From contig NW_004754925.1 in assembly GCF_000188695.1 (NCBI RefSeq), positions 1,809,870 through 1,839,869 of the forward strand: a stretch of 30,000 nucleotides of DNA, in the 5' to 3' direction. Source of the stretch: Salpingoeca rosetta. Taxonomy: Eukaryota; Opisthokonta; Choanoflagellata; Craspedida; Salpingoecidae. Under the pieces are notes generated by a model that worked only from the letters and a program-made list of their open reading frames with translations, was not told the DNA's origin and ran no database searches. Each line of letters opens with the position of its first letter. The first letter of the stretch is position 1. Positions 9,612-21,185 of the stretch are shown here, in pieces. A program made the position numbers and the translations under genes.

Positions 9612-9661
9612 AGAAGAAGAACCAAGAAGAAGAACCAAGAAGAAGAACCGAGGCCATCATC

Positions 9662-11655
9662 ATGATGGGATGGCAACAACAGCAGGCGGTGCATCGACAA
9701 GCGCAGGCATGGGGCATGGCGTTGGCAGCCGTGATTGCATTCTTCCTCCTGCCATTGCACGTGTTGTCCCGACTCGGCGCCTTCCGAACAGCAAGTCGGC
9801 TAGCAGAACGACTTGCCACAGTGGGGGTGCTTGTGCTGGCCGCACTCGTTACCACGGGGTGCGGTCTTGCCCTTGGCCCAGTTCTGCTCGCCACAGCCAT
9901 ATTGCGTCGGGCATTGTTTGCAGTTGCGTCTTTGACGGGCTCTGTGCTCGCCATGCTCATGTCACTCACGCAGCCGGCAACTGCCGCGCGCAGCATGCTC
10001 AGGCGCTTCGTGGCGCCCACACCAAAGACAGCGGCGATCACAGCGCTGGCGGGAGCGACCCAACGAACGAACGCGGCGTCTGCCTTGCCATCAGCAACAC
10101 CAGTGACTGCCACCGGGCCAAGCACGGCACACACAACCGGGCCACACGTCGTTGACAACCTGGCAAAGTCGAAGCGTGCTTTGGACACGGTTCCACGTTT
10201 GCTGGAGCAGTTCAATCCCATGACCCAGCTGGTCTCCACCGTGCAGCGGCTCGCTCGCTCCGCAGAGCACGCCATGCTTCGGGTTCAAGAGCGCATCCAG
10301 CACCGCATTCAAGCGCTGGAAGCAGAGCAAAACAGACAGCGCCGACGACAGCAGCAGCAGCAGCAGCAGCAGCAGGGAGGACGTCGCACTTTTTCACAGC
10401 CCCAAGAACAGAAGCAAACCCCGGCATTCGCGGCCGCACCAGGCATGAACACCTTCAACCCTTTCCTTCTACGGTCTGATGAAGTGCGTACTCACCGGCA
10501 AGAAGCCTGGCATGAAGAAGACAGCCTGGCTCAGACAGGGCTCAGGCCGCTGGGCCACACAGGTCAGCTCTCAGCTGTACAGGCACATGAACCTGCATTG
10601 GAGCCGGAATTTGCCACGGTCGACAACTATGGCAAGTGTGATGACGATGCTGGCTCCTTCAAGTCCACTTTCTCCTTGGACACCGCCGCAGCACTTGCCG
10701 CTTGCAGGTACGACCAGCCACCACCATACCACACCTTGGAAAGGGAAACGGACAGACCAGTCTCCAGCCACAACGCGCGGGAGAAAGGCCTTGTCCGAGG
10801 CGTTGGTGTTGTCACCCACGATGGTCAGGTCGCCTACACGATGCACCAGCGTGAGCAACCACATCCACTCCACAGCCAAGGTCGTCACCAGCGACTCGGT
10901 GGCGGGTTTGCTGACAACAACGGCAGCGGAAAGAATGCCATCGTCGCCAGCCATGCTGACACAGCCAGCAACAGCCTTCCTTGCTGGACCAGGTCCAAGA
11001 ACCATGGTGGCCTCAAGAACGCTGCAGTGGTTCTCCAGCAAGCAGGAAGCCCTGAGGACGAGGAAAGTGCGGATGCTGCCACACAACACGTCATGTCGCA
11101 TGGGGACCTGTCAACATCTGCGGAGCAGGGGCATCTTGGTTCGTTGCGTCCACAGCTGCAGACCCAGCGCGTCGCTGGCGAGCAAGGTGGGCGAGCAGAG
11201 CAGCGAGAAACACTGCGGGACAGAAGGACCAGGGGCAGGAGACGACGGCGTTTGTCTCTGACGAAGACGCTTCGAGACCTTCAACAACAGAACCCGGCAA
11301 CACAAGTTCATCGTGCAAGCGGCTCGCGCCAGGGCACGCCGGTCAGTCCCGGCAGTTCCAACACGGATGAGACGGTGTTGTTTACACCCCCCGCCAACAC
11401 AACAAGCAGGTACCAATCTGCGATTGAAGATTTCCTCCACGACGTTGGCTGTTGGCCCACACCCTATCTCTCCCATCACGACCTTCACACCCTCACCCTC
11501 ACGGTGCGCACTTGAATGCTTGAGTGGGACTGTCATTGCACTCTGTTGTTGCTTGCTGAGTGGTTGGAGGGAGCGTTTGCTTAATTGCGTGCGCGTGCAT
11601 GGGTGCGTGTGTGTGTTTGTCTGTGCGCGCGTGTGCGTGCATGTGGGTACGTGTG

Positions 11656-11687
<32 letters not shown>

Positions 11688-12600
11688 TGTGTGTTTGTGT
11701 GTTTGTGTGCGAGAGAGAGAGAGGTGGGTGGTAGATTGATGTTGCTGTTGGAGAACAGGGTGGACACAGTTTGGTGACATGAGCACACTTCTCTACTTCT
11801 GCTGGGAGAGGAGGCTGGCAGAACATTGGTTGACATGTCATGTGCCACTTGTGCGACGACTGTGTTTCTGTCTGTGTTTGTGCCGTGTGACCCCCCTCTC
11901 TCTCCTTGCTCTCTCTCTCTCCTTTTATGTCTCTCTCTGTGTTTGATCTTGTGTGGCAGGAGGTGTTCTCTGTGCTGCGGGACGACGACGACTTTGCGCT
12001 CCTCGACCGGACTGTGTGGCGTCTCTCCGGCCATAAGCAGGTGCGCTTCTGGATTTGCCTTGTGGGCAGAACATTGGCGCAAGGGGTGCATTGTCATCCC
12101 ACACTGCTGCTCCACACGCTGTTGTCTTCGAATGACGTGTTCCATGCGACGCAGTGTAGTTGCCATGACAGTCAACGTAACGCGCACCCTGACGCATGTA
12201 CACACGCATGTACACACGCATGTACACACACACACTCACACTCACACTCACACACCTCACACACGCATACATATGTGGATCAGGGTCATGTGTCGTATAC
12301 GTGCCGTGAAGCTGTGTTGGACGTGGTTGAGACAAGGACAGGTGCCGACACGGTACAAGAGCTTGTGACCGCCCACCTGGCGAGCCCGCAGCGTCGCCTT
12401 GGTTTCCGGCACTGGCCACGCGTGTTGTGCATTCGTGCGAATGCACCCAACGTCACCACCCAGCTCCACATTTGCAGGTGTGTGCATGGCCGCTTGATGT
12501 GATTGGCCTGCTGTGCTTTACGGGTTCTCTGTGTACTTGTTGCACCACTTGCACATCTTGCTCGCACTTGTCTACACACCAACATCCACATACGCACACG

Positions 12601-12636
<36 letters not shown>

Positions 12637-13869
12637 CTCTCTCACACACACATGTCGTGTGCGGTGCTTTACGCCTTACAGCTTCTCGCACCCGTCAGAC
12701 CCAGACGTGTACGAGAGCCGCGCGTACGCCCTTAAAGGCCTCCTGTACAGCGATGCACAAGCACGTGCTCGCGGGGAGGCGGATGTTGCCGCGTTGGACA
12801 CCAGGTGGGTCGACTACACGTGGTGGCGCGAGCGTGGGGAAGTGGCTGTAGCCTCGCCGCCATCTGCAGCCGAGTACGTTGCCGTGTTTATCGACTGCAG
12901 CGACAATGCCCTGGCGCAGCAGGGGCAGCGCAACCATGACTGCGACGTTGATGGCGGTGGCATTATTGCAGTGGGCGGCGGTGATGCACGTGCAAGACAG
13001 CAGGCGGACAGAACTGTCACTGCAATGGGCGGCTGGCGTGATGGTGGCTGTGATGGTGGGGAAGAAGAGATTGCTGGGTGCAACGGCGCTGGCGACGCGG
13101 TTGAGGGTGTCATGGGCGCGTTTGCTGACCTGTCGTTTGGGCCCCACGGCGTCGTCACACCGCTGAGTCGATGGTACCGCCTGGCTCCATTGCAGACCAT
13201 CTTCTACGAAGGTACAAACACACACATACATACCCACCACAGACGCATGCAGACACAAGGACACACACACGCAGACATGCATAATGGGCGTTGTCTGGGT
13301 GGTGGGATTGCTGCTCTGCTTCTGGTGGGAGGATGATCGTGTGCTGCTGCTCCTTCTGTGGATGGCATGATGTGGTCACACATAGTGAGGCACTTGACCC
13401 GCGTTCTGCATGTACATGGATTGCGCCTATGTTGTCACTTCGTTGACGAATCATGCTCGCGCCTCAATGCTGTGCGCCTTTCACCTGTCATTTGTTTTGT
13501 TGTGTGGACGATGCGTGCAGATGTGCCTGCCGATGCAAGCCTGCTGGTGCACATTTTCCACGCGTGCCTGCAGCATGCTGGCGCGTGTGTGGACGGGGGA
13601 GCGCGACTGCCGAGCACGCCGTTTGCTGCGGGGCTGTACACGGCCATCCACCGCGCAACGGTTGGCGCGCGTCAGGAGGAAACTGACGAGGTCCTGACGC
13701 TGCTGAACCACGTGCTGCTCGCAAACATGGATGACCCATCCATCCCAAAGGACGCTGGCGTGGTAAGTTTGCTCGCGCTGATGTCGTCGTCGTCGTCGTC
13801 GTTGTTGTTGTTGTTGTCGTCGTTTAGGTTGTTTAAGTTGTTGTTTGAGTTGTTGTTTGAGTTGTTGTT

Positions 13870-13907
<38 letters not shown>

Positions 13908-14641
13908 GGTGGTGGTGGTGGTCTTCACTGACAAACCAAACGTGGAGTAGTTCCAAGGTTCCACCACACATTCTCTCTCACACATTCCCACATTCCCACA
14001 TTCACTGACACACACACACACACACACGCACACATGTCCAGGCGCAAGTAGTTGTTGCGCTGTCGCTGCTGGAGCAAGAGGGGGACACCTTCTTCATGCC
14101 GCTCATGTGCTCCCGCCAACACAACGGAGACCGCTTGGTGAGCATGTTGCATTGTGTTGTGTATCCCGCTTCGAGGGGGTTCACACAGTGTGTACTTGTG
14201 TCTGTGTGTGTGTGTGTTCTGTGCGTTTGTGCTTGTGTCTATGTTTGCCTTCTCTCTGTGCGTGCCCGTGCTTGCTCGTGTCCTGGCGTGCTTTGCGAAA
14301 GCTGCGTGCGTTGTTGATGCCATTGTTTGTTATTGCGACGTGTAAATGTGTGTGATGTGGTGTGTATTGCGAGTGCTTTTACTGACGAGTGTGTGTGCGT
14401 TCTTGTCTGTTGTGCATGATTGGATGATGTAGCATGCAATACACGCCTCGTCGGACGACTACGGCGTGCGCATGTGTTCGCGCACGCTTGAGCCAGCGCT
14501 GGACGATGTTGCGCGCCTGTCACCTGTGCTCTTTGTGTTTTGCAACCAGCCAACCCAAAGCGCCGTGCCAGACCTCGTCCTGCATGGCAGGTAATGGTAC
14601 AATAGCTGTGCTGCTGCTGCTGCTGCTGTTGTTGTTGTTTA

Positions 14642-14673
<32 letters not shown>

Positions 14674-14938
14674 CTGTTGCAATCTGTTGTTGTTGGTGTT
14701 ACTCACGCCCCGTCTCTCTCGTGTTTGCCCACATCACCCTGATGTTTGTGCCATCAGACGATATCAGCTGGGCGGTGCGGTGCGGACGCGAGCAGACCGC
14801 CACTCGCTGGTGCTGCAGCATGGGCGTGTTTGGCGACGCATGGACCGAAAGCTGCGCCCCGTTGTGTGGCGACAGGTTGCACGCTACCTCACCTCCCCGG
14901 CCAGCACCGTCCACCTGTTTATCCTACACGCCTGCTAG
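9662..14938 (+). CDS. Membrane-anchored protein with two degenerate USP-like (peptidase C19) modules
   Basis: Eight-exon model: 9662-11503, 11960-12040, 12284-12477, 12682-13211, 13521-13762, 14042-14137, 14433-14590, 14758-14938; all phases agree and give 1107 aa. Exon 1 encodes hydrophobic helices at about 17-35, 53-80 and 84-102, a Q9 run near residue 231 and a long disordered region. The later exons resemble USP cores. Module 1 has HHDLHTL (in the place of QQDAxEF), then RAYALKGLLYSD and EYVAVFI. Module 2 has GARQEETDEVLTLLNHVLL (QQD-like), LSPVLFVFCNQP, RYQLGGAVRTRADRHSLVLQ with a possible catalytic-position His, and a VHLFIL end. No NTCY cysteine box is visible, so it is probably an inactive ubiquitin-binding or scaffold protein. 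The exon 1-2 junction (gtgcgc donor) is the weakest point; if wrong, exon 1 is a separate 617-aa gene ending at 11515. The USP assignment is by pattern and moderate. Confidence 0.55.
11582..11730 (+). repeat. TG-rich microsatellite in intron 1
   Basis: Interrupted TG/TGCG repeats followed by a GA run, within the proposed first intron (11504-11959) of the USP-like gene. The intron ends in a classic CT-rich tract and gtgtggcag. Confidence 0.85.
13838..13920 (+). repeat. (TTG)n/(GTG)n repeat in intron
   Basis: A GTT/TTG trinucleotide array ending in a GTG run, in the intron 13763-14041 of the USP-like gene. A second, similar TTG/CTG array lies in the intron at about 14610-14690. Both are intronic, so they do not add amino-acid runs. 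Confidence 0.9.
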
Positions 14939-15261
14939 CTGGGGAGGTTGAAGGCCAGACGGAGGAGGAAGATATGCGATGCCTTGTTCTGAGTTGAGAG
15001 GAGGAGCAGCTTTTGCAGTTGTCATGCATGCGGCGCTCACGATCAAGCAAGCAAGCGAGCAACAAAAAGAGAGCCATCCAGCTCTACCACTGTTGCATCC
15101 GTCGTCTTCCCACCCATCTTCGCTGCTCTCCACGATAATTGTTTAACATTTCCATAAATAATCGGCGAACAACGACACACAGTCGGACACACCAGACCAA
15201 ATCCAGACAACAACCCAACACCACCAACGACACGACGACGCGTGTCCTGTCAACAAGAGCG
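14939..15261 (+). other. Spacer between USP-like and RING genes
   Basis: About 320 bp containing the presumed 3' UTR of the USP-like gene and the 5' leader of the RING gene. An AT-rich patch (ttgtttaacatttccataaataatcgg, here at about 15138-15164) is the only AT-rich element and could mark transcript ends or a promoter. From 15168 on, the sequence is CA/CAA-rich and T-poor up to the RING gene start. Confidence 0.5.
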
Positions 15262-17019
15262 ATGGCCAGCACAGACCCGATTGTGCTTGATGCAGATGAG
15301 GAGGAAGAGCAAGAGGAAGAGTGCTGTTTGGTCTCCTCGCAGGAACTCCCACCAAAACGCCGCGCACGGCCAGCATCGGAGCTCAGCGACAGCGCAGGCT
15401 CTGCGGTCATGGACATTTGCAGTCAAGAGGATGAAGACGATGTCTGCTACATGGGCAGCACCGACAACAGCCGTAGCAGCGTCGGCGTTGCTGGTGGCCG
15501 CTGGAGGCCGGTTTCCTCCGACACCAAGAGGATAAGGATGAGGTCGCATGCGCCACAGAGCGGGCGACGAAGAAAGGGTGGTGGCGGCAGTGGTGGTGAC
15601 TTGGCCGCAAGTCCGCGCACCCCGCGGCGTGTTCGTTCGGCGCAGGCCTGCAGACCCTCCGTCGCCGACACAGCGCCCGTGGTTCTCGACGACTTTTGTG
15701 ATGATCATAGTGGTGGCGATGGCGGTGTGAGCGGTGTGAGGGGTGCTGCTTTTGATGGCAGGATGCATGTGCGTGGACAGCGATCGACCGCCAACAGCGT
15801 CGCGGCTGATGTTGCTGTCGCTGATGACGACGATGATGACGATGACGTTGTCGTGTTGGACACGGTAAGCAGCAGTCCAAAGCGAGAACGGCACGTCAGG
15901 GCAAGCAGGAAGAGCACATCACGAAAACCAACAACCATGCGTGGCATCAGCAACAACAGCAGCAGCAACAGCAACAGCAGCAGCGCGACCAGCAGCGCCG
16001 TGACTCGTGAAGAGCAAGAGCGAAGCGATCGGGCGTTTGCCGAGCAGCTGCAACAGGATGAGCAGCGCGACCGTGAGCTTGCCGAACAACTACAGCGGGA
16101 GGAGCAGGAGAAGCTGCTGGCATTCCCCGGGGGCTGGATGGACGCGTGGAGTGGTGGTGGCGGGCTGCACGGCGGGCCTGTGGAGCTGTTGGACGGCAAC
16201 GAGGCCATGCGTGCGTGGCCCGGGTACCAGGGCCCAACAGGGATGGGTGGACCCGATCCACAGACGGCACAGCTCATGCACGACATGCAGGCGCGGTTTG
16301 CTGCCCCTTCATCCTCATCATCAGTTGCGCGGCGACATTTGGGGTCGGTGCCATCCACACGCTACTCGTCATCGTCGTCGCCCGCGTTTGCGCCCGGCGC
16401 TGGGCTGCCGCCCTTCTCTTCCATGGTGGGCATCATGCCATCATCCTCATCATCAGCATCCCACTACCATCTCCGCGGAACATCAGGCGGCGGCGGCAGC
16501 AGCAGCAGCAGCAGCAGAAGTAGAGGTGGTCGAGGAACAAGGCGGAGTGGTGGTGATGGTCGAGCGAGGGTTCGCCGTGGCGGCATCAGCGGCCACGGAG
16601 GAGCGATGCATCATCATGGGTTTATGTCACCGATGGCGCCGTGGATGACGAACCAGGCACAGGCGCTGGCGCAGGCGCAGGCCTCGTTGGGGATTGACTT
16701 TGACAACCTGCGGTCCGATGGGTCTGACTATGAGCGACTGCTTGCGCTGGACGACCGCATTGAGAAGAAAGGCCTCTCTGCTCGGCAGCGGGAGGAATTG
16801 ACGCTGACGCAGACGCTTGGCCCCGAGGATGCGAAGTGGCATGCACAGCGAGGGGACAGGTGTGCCATTTGTTTGGGGGATTATGAGGAAGGTGAAAGTG
16901 TGCGCGTGTTGCCATGCTTGTGTCGGTTTCACACGGCGTGTGTTGATCATCACTTTGACACGAGCATCAAGTGCCCCGTCTGCCAAGCAGAGATGACCAC
17001 CGCACATGCCTCTTCTTGA
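15262..17019 (+). CDS. RING-type E3 ubiquitin ligase with SUMO-interaction-like motifs
   Basis: Single-exon, 585 aa. ATG 15262 (MASTDPIVLD) is preferred over an in-frame ATG at 15139 because the sequence between them is a CAA-rich leader. The C-terminal RING, residues 534-574, has ligands C534, C537, C552, C554, H557, C560, C571 and C574; its LPCLCRFHTACVDHHF core is like ZNRF1/2, with Cys at the usual first His. Three hydrophobic-acidic motifs look like SUMO-interaction motifs: PIVLD at 6-10 followed by an acidic run, PVVLDD at 139-144, and VVVLD at 196-200 preceded by seven Asp. A helical segment carries two 14-residue repeats, D256-E267 and D270-E281 (DRxxAEQLQxxE), resembling ubiquitin-binding MIU/UIM helices. 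The rest is Ser/Gly/Arg-rich and disordered. RING ligase activity is well supported; a SUMO-targeted ligase role (as RNF4/Slx5) is inferred. Confidence 0.87.
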   Translation: MASTDPIVLDADEEEEQEEECCLVSSQELPPKRRARPASELSDSAGSAVMDICSQEDEDDVCYMGSTDNSRSSVGVAGGRWRPVSSDTKRIRMRSHAPQSGRRRKGGGGSGGDLAASPRTPRRVRSAQACRPSVADTAPVVLDDFCDDHSGGDGGVSGVRGAAFDGRMHVRGQRSTANSVAADVAVADDDDDDDDVVVLDTVSSSPKRERHVRASRKSTSRKPTTMRGISNNSSSNSNSSSATSSAVTREEQERSDRAFAEQLQQDEQRDRELAEQLQREEQEKLLAFPGGWMDAWSGGGGLHGGPVELLDGNEAMRAWPGYQGPTGMGGPDPQTAQLMHDMQARFAAPSSSSSVARRHLGSVPSTRYSSSSSPAFAPGAGLPPFSSMVGIMPSSSSSASHYHLRGTSGGGGSSSSSSRSRGGRGTRRSGGDGRARVRRGGISGHGGAMHHHGFMSPMAPWMTNQAQALAQAQASLGIDFDNLRSDGSDYERLLALDDRIEKKGLSARQREELTLTQTLGPEDAKWHAQRGDRCAICLGDYEEGESVRVLPCLCRFHTACVDHHFDTSIKCPVCQAEMTTAHASS

Positions 17020-18426
17020 CATGTGTGTTTGTGTGTTCGTGTGTGTGTGTGTGTGTGAGTATGTATGTGTTCGTGTGTGAGAGAGAGTGTGTGAATGTGT
17101 TCGTGTGTGTGTGTGTTTTTGTGTTTGTGTGTATGTATGTGTATGTTTGTTTTGTGTGTGTGCATGCGTGTATGCGCGCGTGTATACGTGTGTGCATGCA
17201 TCTGTGCATGCATGTGTGCATGCGTGTGTGCGTGTAGCAAATGTGTGTGTGCGTGCGTGTACTTGCTGCACGCATGCATGCATTCTGGCTTATCATCTAA
17301 GTGAACACATTCAGCACATTCAAGGGGGCACACGTAAAGAACACGTTGACATGCCATGCGAGACACACCACACCACGCGTCTCACTGCGTGAGGTGGTGA
17401 GGCCGTGAGCATGCGGTGAGACTGCGGGGTGTATCGGTTCTTTCGACCACAATTCTCTCTCTTTTTTCCTTCCATTATGATTCGATGTCAATTTATCAAA
17501 TTCAGTCAACTGATTGATGGTGGTTGGGACACAACGAACACACACACACACAGAGCAGACGACATGGATGATGCATGCATGCACCCAGTGGCCGGCGCGG
17601 GTGGCGTTGTGCTTAGGTAGCGCAGCGTACCCACCGTTTATTTCCCATGTTACTTCGTGGCCCCCCCCCCCTCCAACGCACCCGACCGTTTTCCACGCAA
17701 GCAAGTGCTGCTGCACCTGCGCCACGCCTTTGCGTGCACGTTCGCTGTCTTTCGCTCTTGTGCTTCGGGTTGGTTTGCTTCTTTCGCTGCTGCGTTGTTG
17801 ATCCGAGCGTGTGTGTGCTTGCGTGTGCGTGTGGCTTCGTGTGGCTTCTGCTTGGCTTTGTGGGTGTGTAAGCGTTCGCTTCGTTTCGTGCCATTCTCTC
17901 GCAGCCAAATCGCTTCCGCCGCTGCACCGAACGCCCCCACTTCGCTTCTCCGCCGCACCGCCAACCAGGCAAACTCTTTTGAGGTGGTAAGTGAGGAGGA
18001 GGAGGAGGAGGATGCACAACAGTGGATGGCGCTGGTGGTGGTGGTGGCGCTGGTGGTGGTGGTGGTGTGAGTGTACACGCATGTGCATATGTGTGCGCGT
18101 GTGTGTACATATGTGTGCAATATGTGTGGACAGGGGAAGGGGCTTGCTCTTTCCTTGCTTGCTTGCTTGCTTGCTTGCTTCCTTCCTTCCTTCCTTCCCC
18201 CTTTCTTGCTTGCTTGCTTGCTTGCATCCATCCATCCTTGCGCCATCCTCTTCTTCGCCTCTGTTTTCCCATCCATCCACACACACACTCGCTGCTTGTA
18301 TCTCACATCTCCCTTCCTTTCCCCGTTTCTCTCTCGTGTTCCTCTCTGTGCCATGTCCATTCCATTCCACACTCCACAGACAACAACAACAACAACGTCC
18401 AACCCCCCCCCACCACCTCAACCACG
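17020..18426 (+). other. Spacer with TG repeats and the 5' UTR (leader intron) of the bZIP gene
   Basis: 17030-17250 is a TG-rich interrupted microsatellite just after the RING stop codon. 17640-17996 is C/T-rich GC sequence likely to be a non-coding first exon. A strong donor (gtaagtg) at 17997 and an acceptor (ctccacag) ending at 18379 suggest a leader intron of about 383 bp. Inside it are GGT/GGA runs (17991-18070) and a tetranucleotide GCTT/CTTC/CATC array (about 18150-18240). After the acceptor the leader is CAA/CCA-rich up to ATG 18427. I see no coding exon. Confidence 0.55.
18150..18240 (+). repeat. Tetranucleotide array (GCTT)n-(CTTC)n-(GCTT)n-(CATC)n
   Basis: Compound tetranucleotide repeat inside the proposed leader intron of the bZIP gene. 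It is uninterrupted pyrimidine-rich sequence except for the G of GCTT and the A of CATC. Confidence 0.92.
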
Positions 18427-21152
18427 ATGGATCCATCCCAGCAAGCGCCTCGCTCGTCTGCGGCCACCACGCCCTGGCGGGACAAGCTGCCGTCGCTAGA
18501 CACCCCCTCCACATCTTACGCCGCCCAGCACCACCACCAGCAACAGCCTCAGGACTACCAGCACTTTGAGCCACAGTCGCCACAGCAGCAGCATCAACAG
18601 CCAGACATGTCTGAGCTCTTGAAGCTGGCCACAGAGGCGCAGCAACGACAGCAACAGCAGCAGCAGCAACAGCAACAGCAGCAGGAGGAGGGCGACAGGG
18701 CTGACGGGCAGCACGCCTTGCCATCCCCGTCCACAGCGACATCCTTGTCCCAGCTGGCTGCCGCAGCCATCGCCGTGAACGCCCAGCAGCGCAACGCCCC
18801 AGACCCTCTGCAACAACAGCTGCAGCAGCTGCAGCAACAGCTCCAACAACATCAGCAGGACACCCAAGACCTTGCCCGCAAGCACGCAGAACAGCAGCAG
18901 CTGCAGCTACAACAACACCAGCAGCAGCAACAGCGCGGCACCGGCCGGAGCATGGCCCTGGCAAGCCCGCTTGTTGGTGCTGGCGGTTACACCTCGACAG
19001 CCTCGTCATCTGCCACGCCAGCGTCGTCCACCCCGGCCGCGTCTGCCGCCCAGGCCGGGCCACCGCAGCACCTCGCCGCCATGCAGCGCATCCAGCAGAT
19101 GCAGCAGCTGCAGCAGCTGGCGCTGGCGGCAGCAAACGCCCGCGCAGGCGTGTCTGAGGCCGACGTGTCTCCGCTCGCGCAGTTGGCGGCAAGAGACAAG
19201 AACAGCAGCAAGAAGGCAGATAACGCCACCACCCCGGCATCCTCTGGCGTCTCGTCTGCACTGCAGCCAACATCAGCACAACCGCTCCAGCAACCCTCCC
19301 AGTCCTCAGAGTCGCAGCAGCAGCAGGACGCGGGGGGCAACACCACGGACGCGGCGCTGGTGAATCTCATGCAAGCAGCAGCGGCAGTCGGGGTGAGCCC
19401 GCAGATGCTGGCCATGCTGCCGCCCTATGTCGCAGCAACGTGGCTGCAACAACAGCTCCAGCTGCAACAGCAACAGCAACAGCAGCCACAGCCGGGCCAG
19501 GCGGAAGAGCAAGCTGCAACAGCGCTGTTGCAGGCGGCCCAGCAGTCGCAACAGCAGCAGAAGCAGCAGAAGCAGCAAGCGCAGGGCACCACCCAGTCGC
19601 CGCTGTCCTTCTCCCCATATGGGCTGCCGTTCCTGCCTGTAAGCGGCATGTCACAGGTGCTGCTGGGCATGGGCTCTGGCCAGGACATGCCATCCCCGCT
19701 TGCCGGGCAGTCGACAGGCACGGGCCGACAGCCAAAGACCATCAAGGAGAAGAGCAGGACGTACCGCCAGAAGAAGAAGCTGCAATTTGTTGAGCGACAG
19801 CAGCGCTCCCGCCGCCTCTTCACAGACCTCAAGACCAGATTCGCCCTCCTGCAGGTACATACGCGTGCATTGGGCCTTTTTTTTTGGGGGGGGGAGTGCG
19901 TGTGTGTTTGTGTCTGAATGTGTGAATGTGTGCGCATTTGTAGGCGTATGTATGTGTGTGTGTGTGTGTTTGTATGTGTGTGTGTGTGTTTGTTGGTGTG
20001 TTGTACATGTGCCTTGTGTGAATCAAAGGCGTACAGCCTTGCATCGTTACGTCATCCGGGTGACACATGCTCATTACTGGTGGTTGGGTGGTTTCGTCTC
20101 GCATACCTGCTCACGCATCTGCAAACACACATACAGGGTCAGTGTGCACAGCTTGAAGCTGCTGGTCTCGGCGCCAAGGCAAACACCGTGGTTGCACCGC
20201 TCATCAACGTATGTGTTTTCGCTTTCAATCGCATTTTTGCTGTTGTTGTCGTACCTGGTTCATTGTTATGGTGCTCAGTTGTTCAGTTGCAACAGTAAGT
20301 GGCCGTGCGTGTATGTCAGACAGAATGCGATCATGTCTGACACGTCTCTGATATGTAATTTCACCACACACACACACACACTGACACACACACACACTGA
20401 CACACACTCACTCATTCACTCACACTGACACACACACACACACACTAACTAATTGTGCGTCTATCAAACCAACAATGCCGACAGGAGTACCAAACCCTGC
20501 TGTCTGGAGAATTCCAGGTGCCCTACACCCGCAGGTCCTTCCACATCAGCAACGAAGATGTCAAGGTGCGAAAAAATTGCTGTGTTAATAATTGCATCGA
20601 TCGGTGTCGTGAAAGCTCTGCTTTACTATCATTCACGAATGACGTGTCGAATTCTCTGCCACGTGGCCGTGATGTGATGTCACATCATTCCTTCTTCTGT
20701 AACGATTGACTTGGTTCGCCTCGTACGACAAATTTCTGGTGGTCACAACACAGCACATCACCGTGCTTTTCTTCCTTTTGCCTTTTTTTTGTTTTTTTTG
20801 TTTGTGGCGAATCGTTGGAGGGATGCAATAACAATATGTAACAAGTTTGCATTGTTCGCTTTCCTCCACCTCCTCCACATTGCCTCTCCTTCCTCCTCTT
20901 GCACGCTTGTTGGATGTCATCACTTCAACAACGCCCATACGTGTTGCCATTGTGCTGTGCCACTCGCCTGCTCATCCCACCGTACACCACCATGTGCCCG
21001 TCTCGCGCAATCTCTCTCAAAACTCCCAGGAGTCACTGCGCAAGCGCAAGCAGGAGGTGACCGACAACGACATTGCCAAGGAGCGAAACCGTCTCAGCTC
21101 AAAGTTCCATCGCGAAGAACACAAGCAGGAGCACACAGGTGTGTGTGTGTGC

Positions 21153-21185
<33 letters not shown>

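Larger units (their letters stand above)
8272..9661. other. Divergent intergenic region / shared promoter
   Basis: This lies between the NYN gene (-) and the membrane/USP-like gene (+), transcribed away from each other, so it must contain both promoters. No coding exon is supported. It holds a (CAA)n run at about 8550-8571, CA-rich sequence at 8960-9025, a perfect TGACGTCA palindrome at 9126-9133, a TGTGAG run at about 9261-9302, and a CAA-rich leader just before 9662. No TATA box was recognised near either start. Confidence 0.6.

Noticed and set aside
9662..11515. Bacterial or transferred origin for the Ala-rich membrane N-terminus of the USP-like gene
   Set aside because: Base composition, the CAA leader, the poly-Q run and the likely splicing to downstream exons all match neighbouring genes; nothing indicates transfer.
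12041..12178. Read-through of the open frame after exon 2 of the USP-like gene as extra coding sequence
   Set aside because: The frame stays open, but the CAG|gtgcgc donor and the downstream phase-0 acceptor at 12284 give the expected order, and further read-through enters CA repeats. It remains possible as a retained-intron form.
17297..19279. Minus-strand open frame of 660 codons over the spacer and the bZIP first exon
   Set aside because: It overlaps poly-Q coding sequence in antisense and low-complexity spacer; Arg/Ala/Cys-rich with no recognisable domain.
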